64,000 nucleotides of DNA from Ecdyonurus torrentis (Eukaryota; Arthropoda; Insecta; Ephemeroptera; Heptageniidae), in NCBI GenBank assembly GCA_949318235.1, contig OX439134.1, positions 18,473,060 through 18,537,059 on the forward strand, in the 5' to 3' direction. The translations under genes were made by a program, and so were the position numbers. Of this stretch, positions 12,581-27,411 are shown one piece after another; the stretch's first letter is position 1, and each line of letters opens with the position of its first letter. The notes under the pieces are model-generated. The model was not told the origin of the DNA. It was given only the letters and a program-made list of their open reading frames with translations, and ran no database searches.

Positions 12581-14253
12581 TATTTTCTAAAGGGGGGGGG
12601 GGGGGGAATGTTTGCGTTTCAAAATAAAAAGCAATTACACATTTCTATAGCAATCGTTGTAAAAGTCATGTGTATATATTTGTCTTTTTCTGTGTTGTTT
12701 TTTAATCATTAAAAATAAAGTTAATTTTACTCCCATAACTTAAATTTTATACCTATTAACAAAATTGAAAAAATCGTTTGTTGATGCTTATTTTTATGCA
12801 ATTAGTAAATATAAATGCATACACAATTTTATTGCACTTTGAAGATAAAATGTTGTCAGTGTTTATAAAATGCGAAGGGATTTTGTAGATAAATATTTAA
12901 TATAAAATATATCGCGGCACATCCCTCTGTAAAAAAAAAGAGTAAAGGTATTATCTGTATGTAGCGGTAAAAAGTAAAAACATTAAAATTATTCTCACGA
13001 ATGAACAAATTTTATATACGAAAAAAAAAAAAAAGGATGATGTAATTGGAATGAAAGCAGGTTTATTTAGGGGTTGATTCTGAGGTCCCTTAGGGGTTAC
13101 ACTTGTTCTGTGTGAGGGGGTTGGGGAGAGTAAAAGAAAAAAGTGTTGACATAAGTGAAAATCTAGAGAGGTAAATACCGAGTAAAAATGTACAGAGAAA
13201 AAAAATAGGGGATGATGGGATTTTTTTTTTTTTTTAATTTTATGAAATTAAGAAAATTAACTCATTTTTTATATTCAGATTGTAAACGTAAATATTGAGA
13301 CGTATTCTTGCGTAAACATTTGATTGATGAAAATATTAACAGTTAAATATTTTATATTATTGTCTTTATTAATATCCTATTAAAATAATAATTAAAAAAA
13401 TAAAGACAATTTACAAGAAAAAAAAAAGTTTCTTTTTTTATTTATTTTTATTTATTTATTTATTTTTTATTATTTCTTCAAATGTATATTTTTATGATAA
13501 AATGCATACAAGAATCTAATTTCAGACATATTCACGTATGGTAATATTTTTTTAATGTTCAATAAATATGCTCTGTTTTCAACTTTTAAATTGTCATGGA
13601 ATCAAATTTATTGGCATTGTGCAAATATTGCTTCATTAGTCATTTGAAACAAAAAAATCATAGAAAAGGAATCTTTTTACGTGCATGGTTTCACTCATTA
13701 ATTTAAGCTTGCGCTTCGATGCCGCATATTAAAAAAAAATAACATTGGCAATTATAGAAAAATGTGTCGTGTTTCATTTATTGGATGAAAAAATAATTAT
13801 AAAAAATAAATAAAAAGAAGTAACTACAATACTGTTGATTTTTATAAATGTTGTATTTACACCCGAGAAAAATATATAATGATAAAAATAAACATTAATT
13901 TCTGTATGAAAATGATATAAAACAATATTTGTCCAATGCTGGGCGATGTATTTAAGTACTCAAGCATGGTGCTAGTGCGCAATTTCATACAACTACCCTA
14001 TAATAATTATATGATAAAGCTATTATGATTATAATAAATAAGTAACATCATGATTACATAATATTAGTTTTAAACTGAAAGTATAATTAACGTAATTTAT
14101 CCTGCATTTATGTCATCAATGCTAAATTAGTACAACACAAATAATTATGCTGTACAACGTAATATTTATGCATTGTGGCATATTTCTTATGAAGTGTAGC
14201 ATAGATTATGCTGTGTAGCACAAATTGTGCTGAAAAATCAGCCAGTTTAATTG

Positions 14254-14593
14254 TTAAAGGAATAGACCAGAGAAAAACATAAACATTTATATCACAAAAC
14301 ACTTGGAACTTGCATTAATAACATTAATTTGCCTCTAAACCCAACAGTAGCCCCGTAGCAGTGATTAGAACATTCGATTTATGCAACCCGCACAACATTT
14401 TCATACTGATTTTTGCATGTTTCTGACGTCATAAACATGAATTTTTACGGTAATTGCATACTTTACAGTTTTTTCACGCTCTCTCGTGGGGCTACATTAA
14501 CATTCTGGTAAAAATTGTCAACAGTTTTGAAGATTCCATTTTGTGTTTATTCATTAAAAAGCACATGTTGTTTTATGTGGTCTATGGCTTTAA
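14254..14593. mobile_element. TTAA MITE, family B, copy 2
   Basis: Nearly identical to the copy at 5123-5465, bounded by TTAA, with TGACGTCA at 14424-14431. It sits inside an older family Q repeat whose two halves are visible on either side. Confidence 0.85.
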
Positions 14594-17310
14594 GTATTTA
14601 TTTTTATCCGTGTATATAAGAAATTCTTCGTAATAATTTTCTACAGTCTCAATTTTTATGTAATAATTATATCTATCATTTGTTTTTATATGAAATTTAC
14701 TTTTTAAATTGGGGAAAGGTAAAAAAGAAGAAGTTCTATTTACCTCTCAAATGAAACTTTTTTGAATTTAAAACTTAAATAATTGGATGAGGAAGAAAAA
14801 ATAATATAAAATACAAATAAAATATTTTCCAAAAGATTGTTGATTTTTCACTTCATCTACTACGAGAAATTATTATAAAAATTTTTAATTAATTTTTACT
14901 GTCTCTACTTATTTGCAATACTCAGATGAGCGATTTCAATAACTTGGGGTAGGAAAAAAATATTTATATAAATATATAAAATTTAACTTTTTTTTTTTTC
15001 CTTTTGCTATATAGCTTCCCTTTTTAAAATATTAATTTAGTTCTTTCCCTCTCTTTTATTTTTTATATATATATATATATTTTAACCGTCGTCGAGTTCT
15101 TTTGAAAGTTTTATATTTACTATAGTGTACACAATTAAATTAATTGGTATATTTAAAAATGTATTACTCATTATATTAATTGACTCATTATATGGAAGAA
15201 AGAGTTATAGCGATTAAAAATTCTTTTATCTCAATTGTATAAATTGTTATTATTATAAAAGAATGGGTTTTGTTTCTAGAGTTGAGGTTTTTTAATTCGT
15301 CAAGATTACCTGGATTATTTAAAGTTTTTCCTAAAAGATTTCTAGTTCTTCGGACGGACACCTCTTAGATTTTTTAAACGATTAACTTTACATAATTTCT
15401 AGAACAAAAAATGTGTATCTTTGAAAAATATTTTAAATTTTCAAAATGTATTCTGAATATTTAGGATTTTTTTTTTCCAAAAATTCTGCTTACTTAATAA
15501 ACTCTAAATAGAAAAGTCACACATCATTTGATTAAGGACGACGCTCTCTTTCAGAATACTAAAAAAAAAATTATCCCTTTTTTTTTCTTTCATTTTAAAA
15601 GTTTTAATTGTGCCACATGTGATAATACCTAGTGCGCTCCACCCGTAACTTCTATTGAGAGAACTGAAAAAATTAAACATTCTCATTTAATTAATATTTC
15701 AAGAAATTAATTAAATCATAAATTCTTTAGTTATAGTATAAAAAAACAATCCATATTTTTATATTTTATGAAGAGGAGGAAAAAAGAAAGTAAAAAAAAG
15801 TTGACCCATGTTTATCTTACTGAATCTCCAGAGATTTTTGTGGATGTATTATATTTTTGATGTGAGTGGTTTTTCATCTATGATATTACAAGAACAATAC
15901 CAAACTCCCTCCTCTTTCACCCTCGCCTCCCTTTGCACCATATAAGTAAACACTCTTCAAAACTGATGTATTAATTAAATTTTTAGACTGTGTAAGAAAA
16001 ATAGATAACTTTAGAAATATTTACGTATGCTAATTTTAACTATTTCAGCAACTTTTTCCTTTCTTTATTTTTAATTAATTTTATTGCAGTTATATGCAAA
16101 AGTTTTTTTATTTTTTATTATTATTATTATTTTTTTTAAGAATATGAGTTTATGTTTTACTTGCAGTGTCTGTTTGAACTTTATTTAAGTCAACAATCTT
16201 AATTGAGTTTAAATATAGACAGACACTGAATTACTATATAGGAAAAGTGGTATTGAAAATAATGATAGACGAGCTACTTGAATTTTTTATTATAATTCCG
16301 ATAACGTGCATAAAAAAAAGCTATTACAGCAGTTCTTAAAATTTTCTGAACACTTTAAGTATATTTAATTAATTTTAAATATTAGTTATCTTAACCAGTG
16401 TTTTTTTTTTTTTTTTTTTTTTTTTTTTCTAATGTTATACTTTTGAATTTCTATTTAAAATTATAATCACCTAAAAAAGAAAAAGATAGGAAGGGAATGA
16501 GAAATAAAAGAGAACTGTAAATTATTGTTAATATATTCCAAAAAGAATTTGGGTGATGATATCATGTCACTTAAAAATAATTAAATATTAACACAATAGT
16601 TCTAAAATACTATATAAAAAAAAAACGCAAAATACTGAACATAAGGTTTTATGTAAGATAATGCGACGTCATTTTTAGTTTTTATTAAGAGGTCACCAAA
16701 GATCAAAACACTCATATCTAAATCAATTTTTAATGATTTTATTTTTACTTTTTACAAATAAAATGTAAGAAATTCCACAAGTTTTTTTATATTCATTATT
16801 ATTATTTAAGTCATCAAATTTCAAAAATTCCATAGATAAATCGTTTTATCAAATTACGATTCTTAATTGAAATGTTAACAATAAAGCACAAAACGGTGTA
16901 TTAAAATATAGTAAAATAAGCTCTATTAACGTATAAGATGACTACGTTATATGGTAATATTTACTTTGAGACGGTTTAGAGGGTGAGAAAGACACTTGTC
17001 TCTAGAGAGATGTGTTAAGTGACAATTACATAATACCCTAAGTACATCTATCTCTCTATATATATAACAATAAGTACATGTTTTATTATACAAGTCCCGA
17101 GAGAGAAGGTCTAAATGATTGCTTCTGTACTGTATAGACAACGCAAGTCCACGCACCATATTTCAATAGTTTTGGATTATGTGGCTGAAGAAATATTTGT
17201 ATTATGATTCTTATATCAATTTTTTTTTTTTATTTTTATTTTTATTTTTTTTAGAGGAAGTGTAAATTTAGTTATATTGAAATTGTAGGAAAGGTACTCA
17301 CGCTTCTGTC

Positions 17311-17624
17311 TTAAAGGCATACAACATGAAAACATGAGCATTTATATCACAAAACACCTGATGGGACTTACATAAATAACATTAATTGGTCTCAAAACCC
17401 AACTGAAGCGTTGTAGCTGTGATCAGAAAATTTTGATTTATGCAACTCGCACTAGTTATTACCTGTTTCGGACGTTATAAACAGAAATATTCATGCAAAT
17501 TGCATACTTTACAGTTTTTTCTCGCTCTCTTGTAGGACCTAAAAACTATCATCAGTTTTGTAGATCCCATTTTTTGTTTTATGATTAAAAAGAACATGTT
17601 GTTTCATGTTATCTATGTTTTTAA
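17311..17624. mobile_element. TTAA MITE, family B, diverged copy 3
   Basis: Starts TTAAAGGCATACAACATGAA and ends ATCTATGTTTTTAA. The body matches family B but is clearly diverged, and the CRE is mutated to GGACGTTA. Confidence 0.75.
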
Positions 17625-18612
17625 GATGCATTTCACGAAAAGAAGAAATCAAGTAATTTATATTTATAATTATGCTGAATTTCTTATAGCACAATAGATC
17701 TTATCGATATATAGCTTTCGGGAAAAGCTAAGGGTCTCCTAATTTCCTATCTTTTAACATAGCGGAACCATGTTTTTAGCATTTGGGGGGGGGGGGGGGG
17801 GACTCGAGGCTGGATAAATTTACATACCAGACACACTTGTGCCTTTTTTTTAAGCCATAGAACATTTTTAAGTATTTTTTTATTGCCGATGATAATATGT
17901 GTATTGTTGCTAACGGCATAAATAATTATGCTCTACGAAATGCTCTTAAAATGCTGTATTTAAAATATTTAGCATTAAAATTTGTAATATAAAGTTACTG
18001 GATATGAACAAATAAATACTTATTAAAACATTAAAATTGCTATAAAAAAATGCATTGAAAAATTCGTCTTTTTTTTTTTTTTTTTTTTTTTTTTAATTAT
18101 TATTTTTACAAAAATTTGCACAATGGAAAAACGATAAAATTTTCATTGAAATTATGTTAAAAATAAATAATATAATATCTAATTTTTAAAAAAACCTTGT
18201 TTAAGCAATCAAATAAAATTTGCAAACATTATTTATTCAATCCCCCAATATTATAGCGTTAATAATTTTTATCAGGATTGATTGAAAGCTTATCATCAAT
18301 AAATGTATCGTTATAACAGCTTTAAAAAATCATTCATAAAATATTGTATGTATTTGTAATGTTTAATATTATAGCAATATTGTGCTCAATTAAAAATTCA
18401 TGACCCTAAAATAATAATTATAATAATTACTTAATAATTATAATTGCTAATATTCTGTACGTATTGTTTAAATAAATGAATATTTTAAAAATTGATTTTA
18501 AATTATTTCGTATGAAATGATGTATTTTTAATTGTTTTGATACACTGAAAAACATTCTAGGTACGGCTATAATTAATGAGTATAATTATACTTTGTCATA
18601 AAAAAATTGACT

Positions 18613-18681
18613 AAAGCTGTTCGTAAACCCTGTTCTCTGCTCCTAAAATGACGATCAACTTTGGTTATTCAAATGGAATGC

Positions 18682-18732
<51 letters not shown>

Positions 18733-18763
18733 GTGCAAGAAAACAGGGTTTAAGAACAACAAT
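18613..18763. mobile_element. 110-bp MITE, family D, copy 2 with expanded poly-T, target duplication ACT
   Basis: AAAGCTGTTCGTAAACCC to GGGTTTAAGAACAACAAT, flanked by ACT on both sides. The short T run of the element has expanded to about 49 T (18683-18731), making this copy longer. Confidence 0.85.
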
Positions 18764-19306
18764 ACTTTTTCGCCTCAGAGTGAGGGCAAAGACTAAAAAA
18801 AAAGTAATTATGTACGTTAAGTACATGGGCAACGTAGAAAAAAACAACTGATTTTGTTCTTCTACTTCTACTTTTTTTTATATATATATTATTTATTAAA
18901 ATAGAAAATTTCTTTCTCGTTATTAATCGGACAATGGAGACTCTGCAGTTGTTCAAATTTTTATTGAAGATAAGATTTTTATTTTTTTCCACGACCAAAA
19001 ATAAACGCACAATATTTATATTAGCTCGATGTCATACAGCAACATTTATCATTTCATAATTTTCGAATTATATATTATAATAAATAAAATCATTTTGCTA
19101 TCATACATGATTATAATATGTAAACACTCTTTTTTTTTTTAACAGTGTAAATATATATATTATCGTGCGAGTATATATAATAATTATTGATAATAATAAT
19201 AATAAAAAACATTGTTAATGTTTGAATGATCAAAAGTGAGCAATTTGTTTTGACGTTTAGGGATTTATGATGTAGTTGTCGGCTTGATGTGCTTGTAACA
19301 ATGTCA

Positions 19307-19310
<4 letters not shown>

Positions 19311-19398
<88 letters not shown>
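19311..19398. repeat. (TC)n microsatellite, 88 bases
   Basis: Uninterrupted TC repeat inside the giant intron. Confidence 0.97.
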
Positions 19399-19400
<2 letters not shown>

Positions 19401-21149
19401 GTTATATACACGTACTGTACAGTACAGCCTTCCTAACTTAATTATCTCAATAACCCATCAGTATTATTATCCTATCATTATATACTTCATGGTATATGTA
19501 TGTACATATCATATATATATATGTTACATTATAATAATAACTAATGATTCCATATAACGTTCAAAAAAAATTTTATTGCGTATAGATTAAACAACGTTTT
19601 TAAATACGATTTGAAAGCTTTTTTTTTTTTTTTTATGTCATGTATATAATTTATAAAATTATTATTTGTTAATCGTTGTTAATTTTAATTGTGAACATGA
19701 ACGATACGTTTTTTTTTTTTTAATTCATTTCGTGACCTAAATTAGTATTGTTGGATTTTTTTTTAATGTTTTATATTATATAATATTATGTATATTTTTT
19801 GAAATTCAGCTAGATTGTTGACTTTGAGCTTAATTAAATTATTACTATAGAGAAATGTCGATTGTGATATTTATTATAGGCAGAAGAAAATAGTTGGGAT
19901 TTCGTCGTCATATTTATATAAATATATAAATTATTATATCAGATTTATAATCATTTTAAAAAATGACAATTTTTAGATGGCTCAATAAGATGACTGTCTT
20001 CATTTTGAAAAAAAAATAATATATATATATATTTTTTAAGTATTTTCAGCACTGATAACCGCAATTGAAAAGAAAATTATGTAAAAAAGGCAAATTGTAA
20101 TGTAGAACATTTTTATACTCCCCAGTAAAATAACTGTGAAAATAGTTATAGATATTATAAGAAGAAGAAGAAATACAAAAATGTTGATCATATATGAAAA
20201 AACAAGATAGTAATTATTATAAAAATATAAATATAACTTAGAGGGTACATAAAGACCAAAGTGAATATAAAATAAACTTTGTGTTCAGGGTAATTTTGAT
20301 AGAGTGCTGTATTCACCAAGTAGGTTTGATTTATTATGTATGACTTTCGTGTACTGGTACATACAGCGAGAGAGAGAGAGATCATTAGTTATTCCGTTAC
20401 ATCCATATACCCAAGTATGAGAGAGGGAGAGAGAGGGGGAGGGAAAGCAATTATAATAGCGGGCAATAATAAATGTAATCAATCTATATATCTCATATTG
20501 TTTAATATATATTACCGTTATTGTTTTATCTATATAATTTTTTATTAATAATTTTCATATATTATTTATTTTTATCAATGGTTTCAGTTTAGTTTGTGTT
20601 TTAGTAACTTTTAATTTGATATTGGTGCTGATTAACTCTATAATGTTAAAAATTTAATCAACCGCATGCACGAGTCAATTTTGTATCATTGCGTTGTTTT
20701 CTCATTATTAGATAGTATTGAAAATATGATACGATTATTTGAATAATAATAAAAACAATTCAATCTTATTTGTACTGCTAATGTAAATTGTATATAGTTC
20801 AATATTTTTACTGTAATTATGTAGCAGTTAATTATTTTTCATGTACGTTATTTAAGCTGAAAATCTCATACTAAAGGTATAATTTCTCCGTTCTGTATTG
20901 CAATGCTTCTTATCGGCGATGAAATTATAATAATAAATGGCTTAAAATTTAAAACGTGTTAAAATATGCTTACTGTCCCTCATTTTAATTTTTCAGGAAT
21001 CAGTGCAGCAGTTTTCCCAAAAATTGCACAAGAAGAAAAAAAAAATACAAAACGTGTTTGTCGTGTTACATTAGGGGTCTCGTATCTCTTTCTGATTGGT
21101 GCTACGTCACCACCGATAATAATCATTTAGGTCTCTTTTTTTTCGTAAA

Positions 21150-21363
21150 ACCATAGACCTTTGCGTGAAAATTCATGTTTATGACGTCAAAAACATGCAA
21201 AAATTAGTATGAAAATGTTGTGCGGGTTGCATAAATCGAATTTTCTGGTCACTGCTACGAGGCTATTGTTGGGTTTAAAGACAAACTAAGGTTATTTATG
21301 TAAATCCCACCATGTGTTTTGTGATTGTGAATGATTATGTTTTTCTCTGGTCTATTCCTTTAA
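21150..21363. mobile_element. TTAA MITE, family B, truncated inverted copy 4
   Basis: Inverted relative to the other copies: begins CCATAGACC and ends GGTCTATTCCTTTAA. The internal GC-poor arm is shortened. TGACGTCA is kept at 21182-21189. Confidence 0.75.
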
Positions 21364-21824
21364 GACTTTTACGTAATGCTGCAGTATGTATATTATATAT
21401 TTTAAAAGCATTTTTCAGCACAAGTCAGTGAATTAATATAGCCAAAAAATAAATAAATAAATAAAAATCATTAAGATAGTACACTCACATCATTAAAATA
21501 TTATCCACTCTAAAGCACACAATAAATCCAATGACCCATAATAAATCATCTGAAAACAACATTTTAATTGGCGTTGGAGTACTTTTAATTAAAAAAACTA
21601 TGTATAAATGTGACCGTTATATTATGTATACTGACACTATTTTACATATATATTTATATAGTAAATAATGTGTAAAATTGTGCAAAATTGAAATAAATTG
21701 AGCATAAAATTAACTAATTAAATAAACGTATTTACTAAGTTCATTTCATAAAAAAATACATACTGTGTTTAATGAAAAAAAAATTGTATGATTAAAATAA
21801 ATTATTAAAAATAAATATACGCAG

Positions 21825-21856
<32 letters not shown>

Positions 21857-21976
21857 GTAATTATTTAATAATGATATGTTATATTTAAATATTTATATGT
21901 TTTTAAAAAAAAGTACGTAGCTAAAGTTTTGGTTTTAGAATTGTAAATATTGTAGCGGAGAACTGGGCTTACTGTT

Positions 21977-21979
<3 letters not shown>

Positions 21980-22056
<77 letters not shown>
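21980..22056. repeat. (GA)n microsatellite, about 77 bases
   Basis: Uninterrupted GA repeat inside the giant intron. Confidence 0.97.
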
Positions 22057-22060
<4 letters not shown>

Positions 22061-23243
22061 TGACTGAAGCTTAATTAACGCGATCTTGTGTTTATTATAA
22101 CTGGGTAGCCAGATAATTACTTCGTTAGTGCTTCATTATTGCATACCTTAGCTAGAATTATTTATATATTGTCTATATATATATATATATCGTCATGGTA
22201 ACGGGAAAATGTCTAAGTGAATATAATAAAATGTTATTTTGGAAAGAAAAATTGTTCTATAGGGCCACGGTAATATATCTAGTAGGTTTTACAAGTGACT
22301 TATAAAATTCTATGTAAATTAATGTATTTTAATTGCCACTATTAATTTATTAGGACTAATTAACGAAGAATTTTACATCCATTGTGAATGAAATCGGTTT
22401 AATGCCCGGACTTACGTAAGATTATTTTCTATCAATAGCTAGGTATTTTTTCACTACACTAATTTTTTTTTTCTTCATAATATAGTGAAATAATGTTTTA
22501 GTTTTTATTTATGGTGACCATATATAGCAATTGCGTCTCAAGTTACGCAGTTACACTTTCCGCACAGCAATTTAGAGTTTAGTTTATTACTATTATTATT
22601 ATTATTATGGGGTATCATCTGAGCCTATGAAACAGAAGAACATGAAATTGTCTAATTTTTAAATAAACTTTTTACCACCAAAAAAAAAACTGTCTAACAT
22701 TTTTGTAATTTCTGTCATTTTTTTTTTTTTTTTTTTTTAAATTTTTTATTATTATTATTATATGTAACTACTGCGCGGAGGGTAGAACAATTAAAACTAA
22801 ACTCAAATACAGACTTGTTTTAAGACAGTATAAATAATTTTTTTTTTACGCTGATAATACTAATTGAAAAGCAGTATTTTCAATAATACCATATTTTCAT
22901 AATTATGTTGATACTATAAAAGCGTTTGATGATAGATTAGAAATTGTATATAAATTGCATACACAAACACAGGTACCATAAAATATTAATATACAAAGAC
23001 AAAATACAATCAATAAAATTAATTGAACATTCTCGATAGTAAAAAATGAATTAAAAATATAAAAGCTCATTAAAAATAATATTAATTCAGCATAATCATT
23101 CTATATATTTGTTTACTTTTTTATTTGTACTTATTATATATAATATATATTATAATGATTAATTAAATGTATGTATTTATATTTAATATTATGGGATAAA
23201 TGGACCGTTAAATTAATATTTAATATTAAAATAAATAAACAAA

Positions 23244-23247
<4 letters not shown>

Positions 23248-23303
<56 letters not shown>
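23248..23303. repeat. Compound (TA)n(GA)n microsatellite
   Basis: TA repeat passing directly into GA repeat. A second GA run is at 23414-23448. Confidence 0.95.
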
Positions 23304-23962
23304 TATAAAAAAATCACGCGTTCTATTATTTACACATTTAATCCAATGTTGATAATATTAACTATATACGTTAGCAAAAAGTTTTAAACTTTATGTGGTT
23401 ACATTAATATTAGCTGAGAGAGAGAGAGAGAGAGAGAAGAGAGAGAGGGTTAGTTAGTTAAGCTTGTATAAAAGAGAGAAGGAGCGAGAGAATTAATTGG
23501 ATTAAAGACACATAAGTCAACCTTTTTGATAATTATACTATGTGTTACAGTAATTGTAAAAAAAATAATAATAATAATAATAATAAATATGGTAGTAAGA
23601 AATTTTAAAGTCAAGTGCTCATAAAGAAGAAAATAAAATGCCAATTTGTGTTTATTATCTTTTTGCTTTCTTTGTATAGTATGCGTTTTTCCAATATATA
23701 ATAATTTTTTATACGTGTTGGTGAAAGAATTGGCGTAATTTTGATTTATCAAAGCAATAAACACCAAATTTTTTTCCATGTGTACTTCTGTATGTCTATT
23801 ATTTAACCGTCAAGTATACCTCAAAATTCAAATATATATTTGTTAAAGAATTTTATTATTATTTTGTCAAGTTCTGCATATCAATTATGCACTGCCCTTC
23901 TTACTTGATCTAAAAAATATTCAATTAAATCTCTGGATGGCAGCTAAAATAATAATAGTTAA

Positions 23963-24224
23963 CATTTCTGTCTGTGTGAACTGGTTAAAAAGAAGTTTTT
24001 GTGTCACAAAACAGTGGAGAGGTTGTTTATGGCAAGTCGAACACCGAGAAAAAGCAACCAGAACCACTTTTTTATGGCTTCAGAAGTCGACAGTGCACCC
24101 AAAAAACGTGGTTTTGCAAGCCCTTTTACCCAATAAAACTCATTAATTATTAATATTATCAAGACGTGTTGACATTTTGCAATATTTATACAATAAAATG
24201 GAATTGCCACTAAAAAAAAAAAAC
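23963..24224 (+). pseudogene. Probable processed retrocopy end (unknown gene)
   Basis: A 57-codon open stretch reads ..KTVERLFMASRTPRKSNQNH then FFMASEVDSAPKKRGFASPF and TQ-stop (TAA at 24134-24136). The composition looks like real protein and the DNA is less AT-rich than its surroundings. About 55 bases on comes AATAAA (24191), and about 15 bases after that a run of 12 A. This is the layout of an mRNA 3' end copied into the genome. It could instead be a terminal exon of a nested gene. I do not recognise the parent; an alternative frame is also open. Confidence 0.4.
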
Positions 24225-25051
24225 GTATTCAAAAATGCTCTATTGCTGTGTTTTATTCTAATTACTCATAATGTATAATGTGTAACTTTAATTTATAATT
24301 TTATATTCTCCTTATATTTGTATATTATAATTGTGCACCTGTACTGCCTGTTTTTTGGTTAACAATAAACTAACTAAACTTTTGCACAATTAAATGAATT
24401 TCGCAATGCGATATTGCTCTATATAAAATAAAAATAAATAGACTATAAAATCTAGAATTTTAAGTTGCTTTTTTCCCTATGCAGACTTAAATATTTATTA
24501 CCATCAACATGGCGAAAGTCGCTATGCCAGTATAGCTAACATAAGTAAACTGACATCATGATAGCTTACGTGTTTCTGTGTGGGTCGTATGCAGAAAAGT
24601 TATTATATATATATTTTATGTTTAATCTCTCTCCCTACTTTTTAGATATAAATAATTAAAATTATTTACATTTCATATAATAATTTTATTAATTAAAACA
24701 TTTAAAATGCGTTTAATCTTTTTTACATTTATACAGTGTTAATATTTATAATAGTATTAGAATAATAATGATATACGTCCGTGTATAGTCAGTTTAAATT
24801 ATTAATATTTAACTCTCCTTTGTTAATGCAATATGTATTTATTACTTTAAATTTACTTTTTTTTTTTTTTTATCAAATATTAATATTGAAAATAAACAAT
24901 CAGCTCTTTTATTGAAACAAAAAATTATGATGTTTTTTGTGATACATTAATGTTTTTTTTAATAAAGTTTAATTTACCGGAAGAAATTACGTAATTTATG
25001 CTGCTCCATTGATGTTTAGTAGCATAAATGTTGCAATTTTTGAAATATAGA

Positions 25052-25219
25052 ATTGACTAATAAAGGAACAACTGTTTTGAAGCCGACTATAAGTGATTTC
25101 GCTAACATCCGCTTCCGTTTCGACTTACTGCGCATGCGTAGTTAGGAGAAACGGAAGCGGATGTGACCGAAATCACATATATAGTCTGCCTCAAAACAGT
25201 TGTTCCTTTATCTGTCAAT
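25052..25219. mobile_element. Fold-back MITE, family A, copy 2
   Basis: Same ends and internal arms as the element at 71-236, with the loop CTGCGCATGCGTAG, which contains an NRF-1-like palindrome. A remnant with only the first arm (CAACTGTTTTGAGGCGGACT) is at 31957-32012. Confidence 0.85.
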
Positions 25220-25859
25220 AAACTATAACCCAACGACATTTTTTTTATGTTGTGTTTCATAATTATTATTTTGTGCAATTCTAGGATAACATAATTTTTG
25301 TACTTTAATTTTTTCTGTGGATATTAGGATAAAATAACATGTTCACGCGCTCTTCCTATTATAAGAATGTTTTCGTTTTACGTTTCAACCTCTTTTTTTT
25401 AACTATATCAATTAAAGTAATAATTATAATTAAATTTATACTTATGGGGTACGATTCATGAAAGCACTTAAGCGTTAGGAATCCTTTAAGACCTTATTTT
25501 GTATAGGCATAGTTATAGGAATTTTAAGACGATTGACTTTGATGACTTTTATAACCTTTGCCAATTTTTTGAGTTATCAGCTCACTATCGTAGGAGCCGA
25601 AATAGAAAAAGGTTCAGCATATTTTATGAATGAGATGAAAAAGATAATATTATATCTAAAAGGTAATATTATGTATTATATGTATATTTATAAGCTGCTT
25701 TTGCGTTCTTTATTATTCATTAAAAAAATCCTTAAATTTGGACCCTTTTGACAGTGTACTAAAAACTTAATATATCAATCAGTCACTTTTGATATCATTT
25801 TTCTTTCTATTTTTACAACCGATAATTGATATCTCATGAATATTAACAAATATATTCAC

Positions 25860-25894
<35 letters not shown>

Positions 25895-26839
25895 GATATT
25901 TTTAATAATTTAAAACATGACAAAGGAATATTATTCACTGTACAATAAAAAAAAATATATAATATAACAGACATAAAAATACATTGCTAATAATGAAGAC
26001 TGACACTTTCAAAATATAAAAAAAAATGTATGTATATGAGAGAAAGAGATATTCAATTATATAACACCGTCCAGTATGTATACGTAAATAAGATAAATGA
26101 AAAGGTTTTGTTTTATGATCCGCAATAATTACCCTGTAAAGTCGTCATTTTTCATGTCACCTACGTAATATGTATGTATGTATACGCTACATTGGACACA
26201 CATCAATCATTCTCATCACATCAGGGATTTTACTTTACTACGTATGATCATTTCAATTATATTATCTCATATATGCAAAGTAATATTATATGTGTATATT
26301 TATAGTAACAACTGCTTTTTACACATATTTTATTATAGATTTCATTTTTTTCTATTATTAATTGAAATACTAATTATTTCGTATTTAATTATATCTTTGA
26401 AAAAAAATATCGTTTTTGCTATAGAGACTATACAGAGGACCGCGATAAGATAATATATATTTTACGATTCAAATCCAGCGCGTGTTTTTCTCATTACAAA
26501 TTTAGCGCGAGTTTTTGAATGGTAAAAATTCTTATCGTATGGTCGTGTGTACTACCGCACAATAATAATATACGTCATTTTTATTGATAGTTCACAAAAA
26601 GTTATACACCCACTTACATGGACCTCTGACATAATATGGACGATAATTATCTAGTCAGAGCTTTACAGTAACACAATGAACATAATTTAATAATTATCCA
26701 ATTTTGTGTTTGTGACGTATTTAATTTTTTTTTTTTTTTTTTTGGATCACAGAAGTATTGATCATTAAACTCTGCCAATGTACTAGTATTGGTTTCATTT
26801 TATCACGTACAAAAGTTTATCTGAATTTAGGCATAAAAT

Positions 26840-26990
26840 ATTAGAGAATGTACTACCGCAATGATGGCTATGAGCGCAAGAACAATGCTGACTATGGTGT
26901 ATACACATGACGTCATACTGAATGCGCTTCAGCGCCATACTGGAGCAATGAATATCATTGCCCAGTATAGGATAAACGTAGTTTTTTTTT
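26840..26990. repeat. Interspersed repeat P with ATGACGTCAT, copy 1
   Basis: Shares CATGACGTCATACTGAATGC, CGCCATACTGGAGCAATGAA and CATTGCYCAG-type sequence with 33590-33790. A third partial copy lies inverted near 29815-29855. Confidence 0.7.
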
Positions 26991-27068
26991 AGATATTTTC
27001 TTTTTTATTATATTATTATTATTTCTCGAATACTTTTCAACCTATTAACAGCTCTCAAAAATATTACT

Positions 27069-27411
27069 AAAAGCCATAGACCACATAAAACAAGTTCTTT
27101 TTAATGAATAAACACAAAATGGAATCTTCAAAACTGATGACAATTTTTACCAGGCATGATAATGTAGCCCCACGAGAGAGCGTGAAAAAAAAACTGTGAA
27201 GTATGCAATTTAAGTGACTATTCATGTTTATGACGTTAGAAACATGCAAAAATTAGTATGAAAAAGTTGTGCGGGTTGCATAAATCAAAATTTCTTATCA
27301 CTGCTACGGAGCTACAGTTGGATTTGGAGAAAAACTAAAGTTATTTATGTAAATCTCATCAAGTGTTTTGTGATATAAATGCTTATGTTTTTCTCTAGTC
27401 TATTCCTTTAA
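27069..27411. mobile_element. TTAA MITE, family B, inverted copy 5
   Basis: Inverted copy starting AAAGCCATAGACCACATAAA and ending CTAGTCTATTCCTTTAA. The CRE has one change (TGACGTTA). Confidence 0.8.

Noticed and set aside
23937..24146. Alternative 69-codon frame over the retrocopy
   Set aside because: The neighbouring frame with FFMASEVDSAPKKRGFASPF has a more protein-like composition and ends just before the polyadenylation signal.
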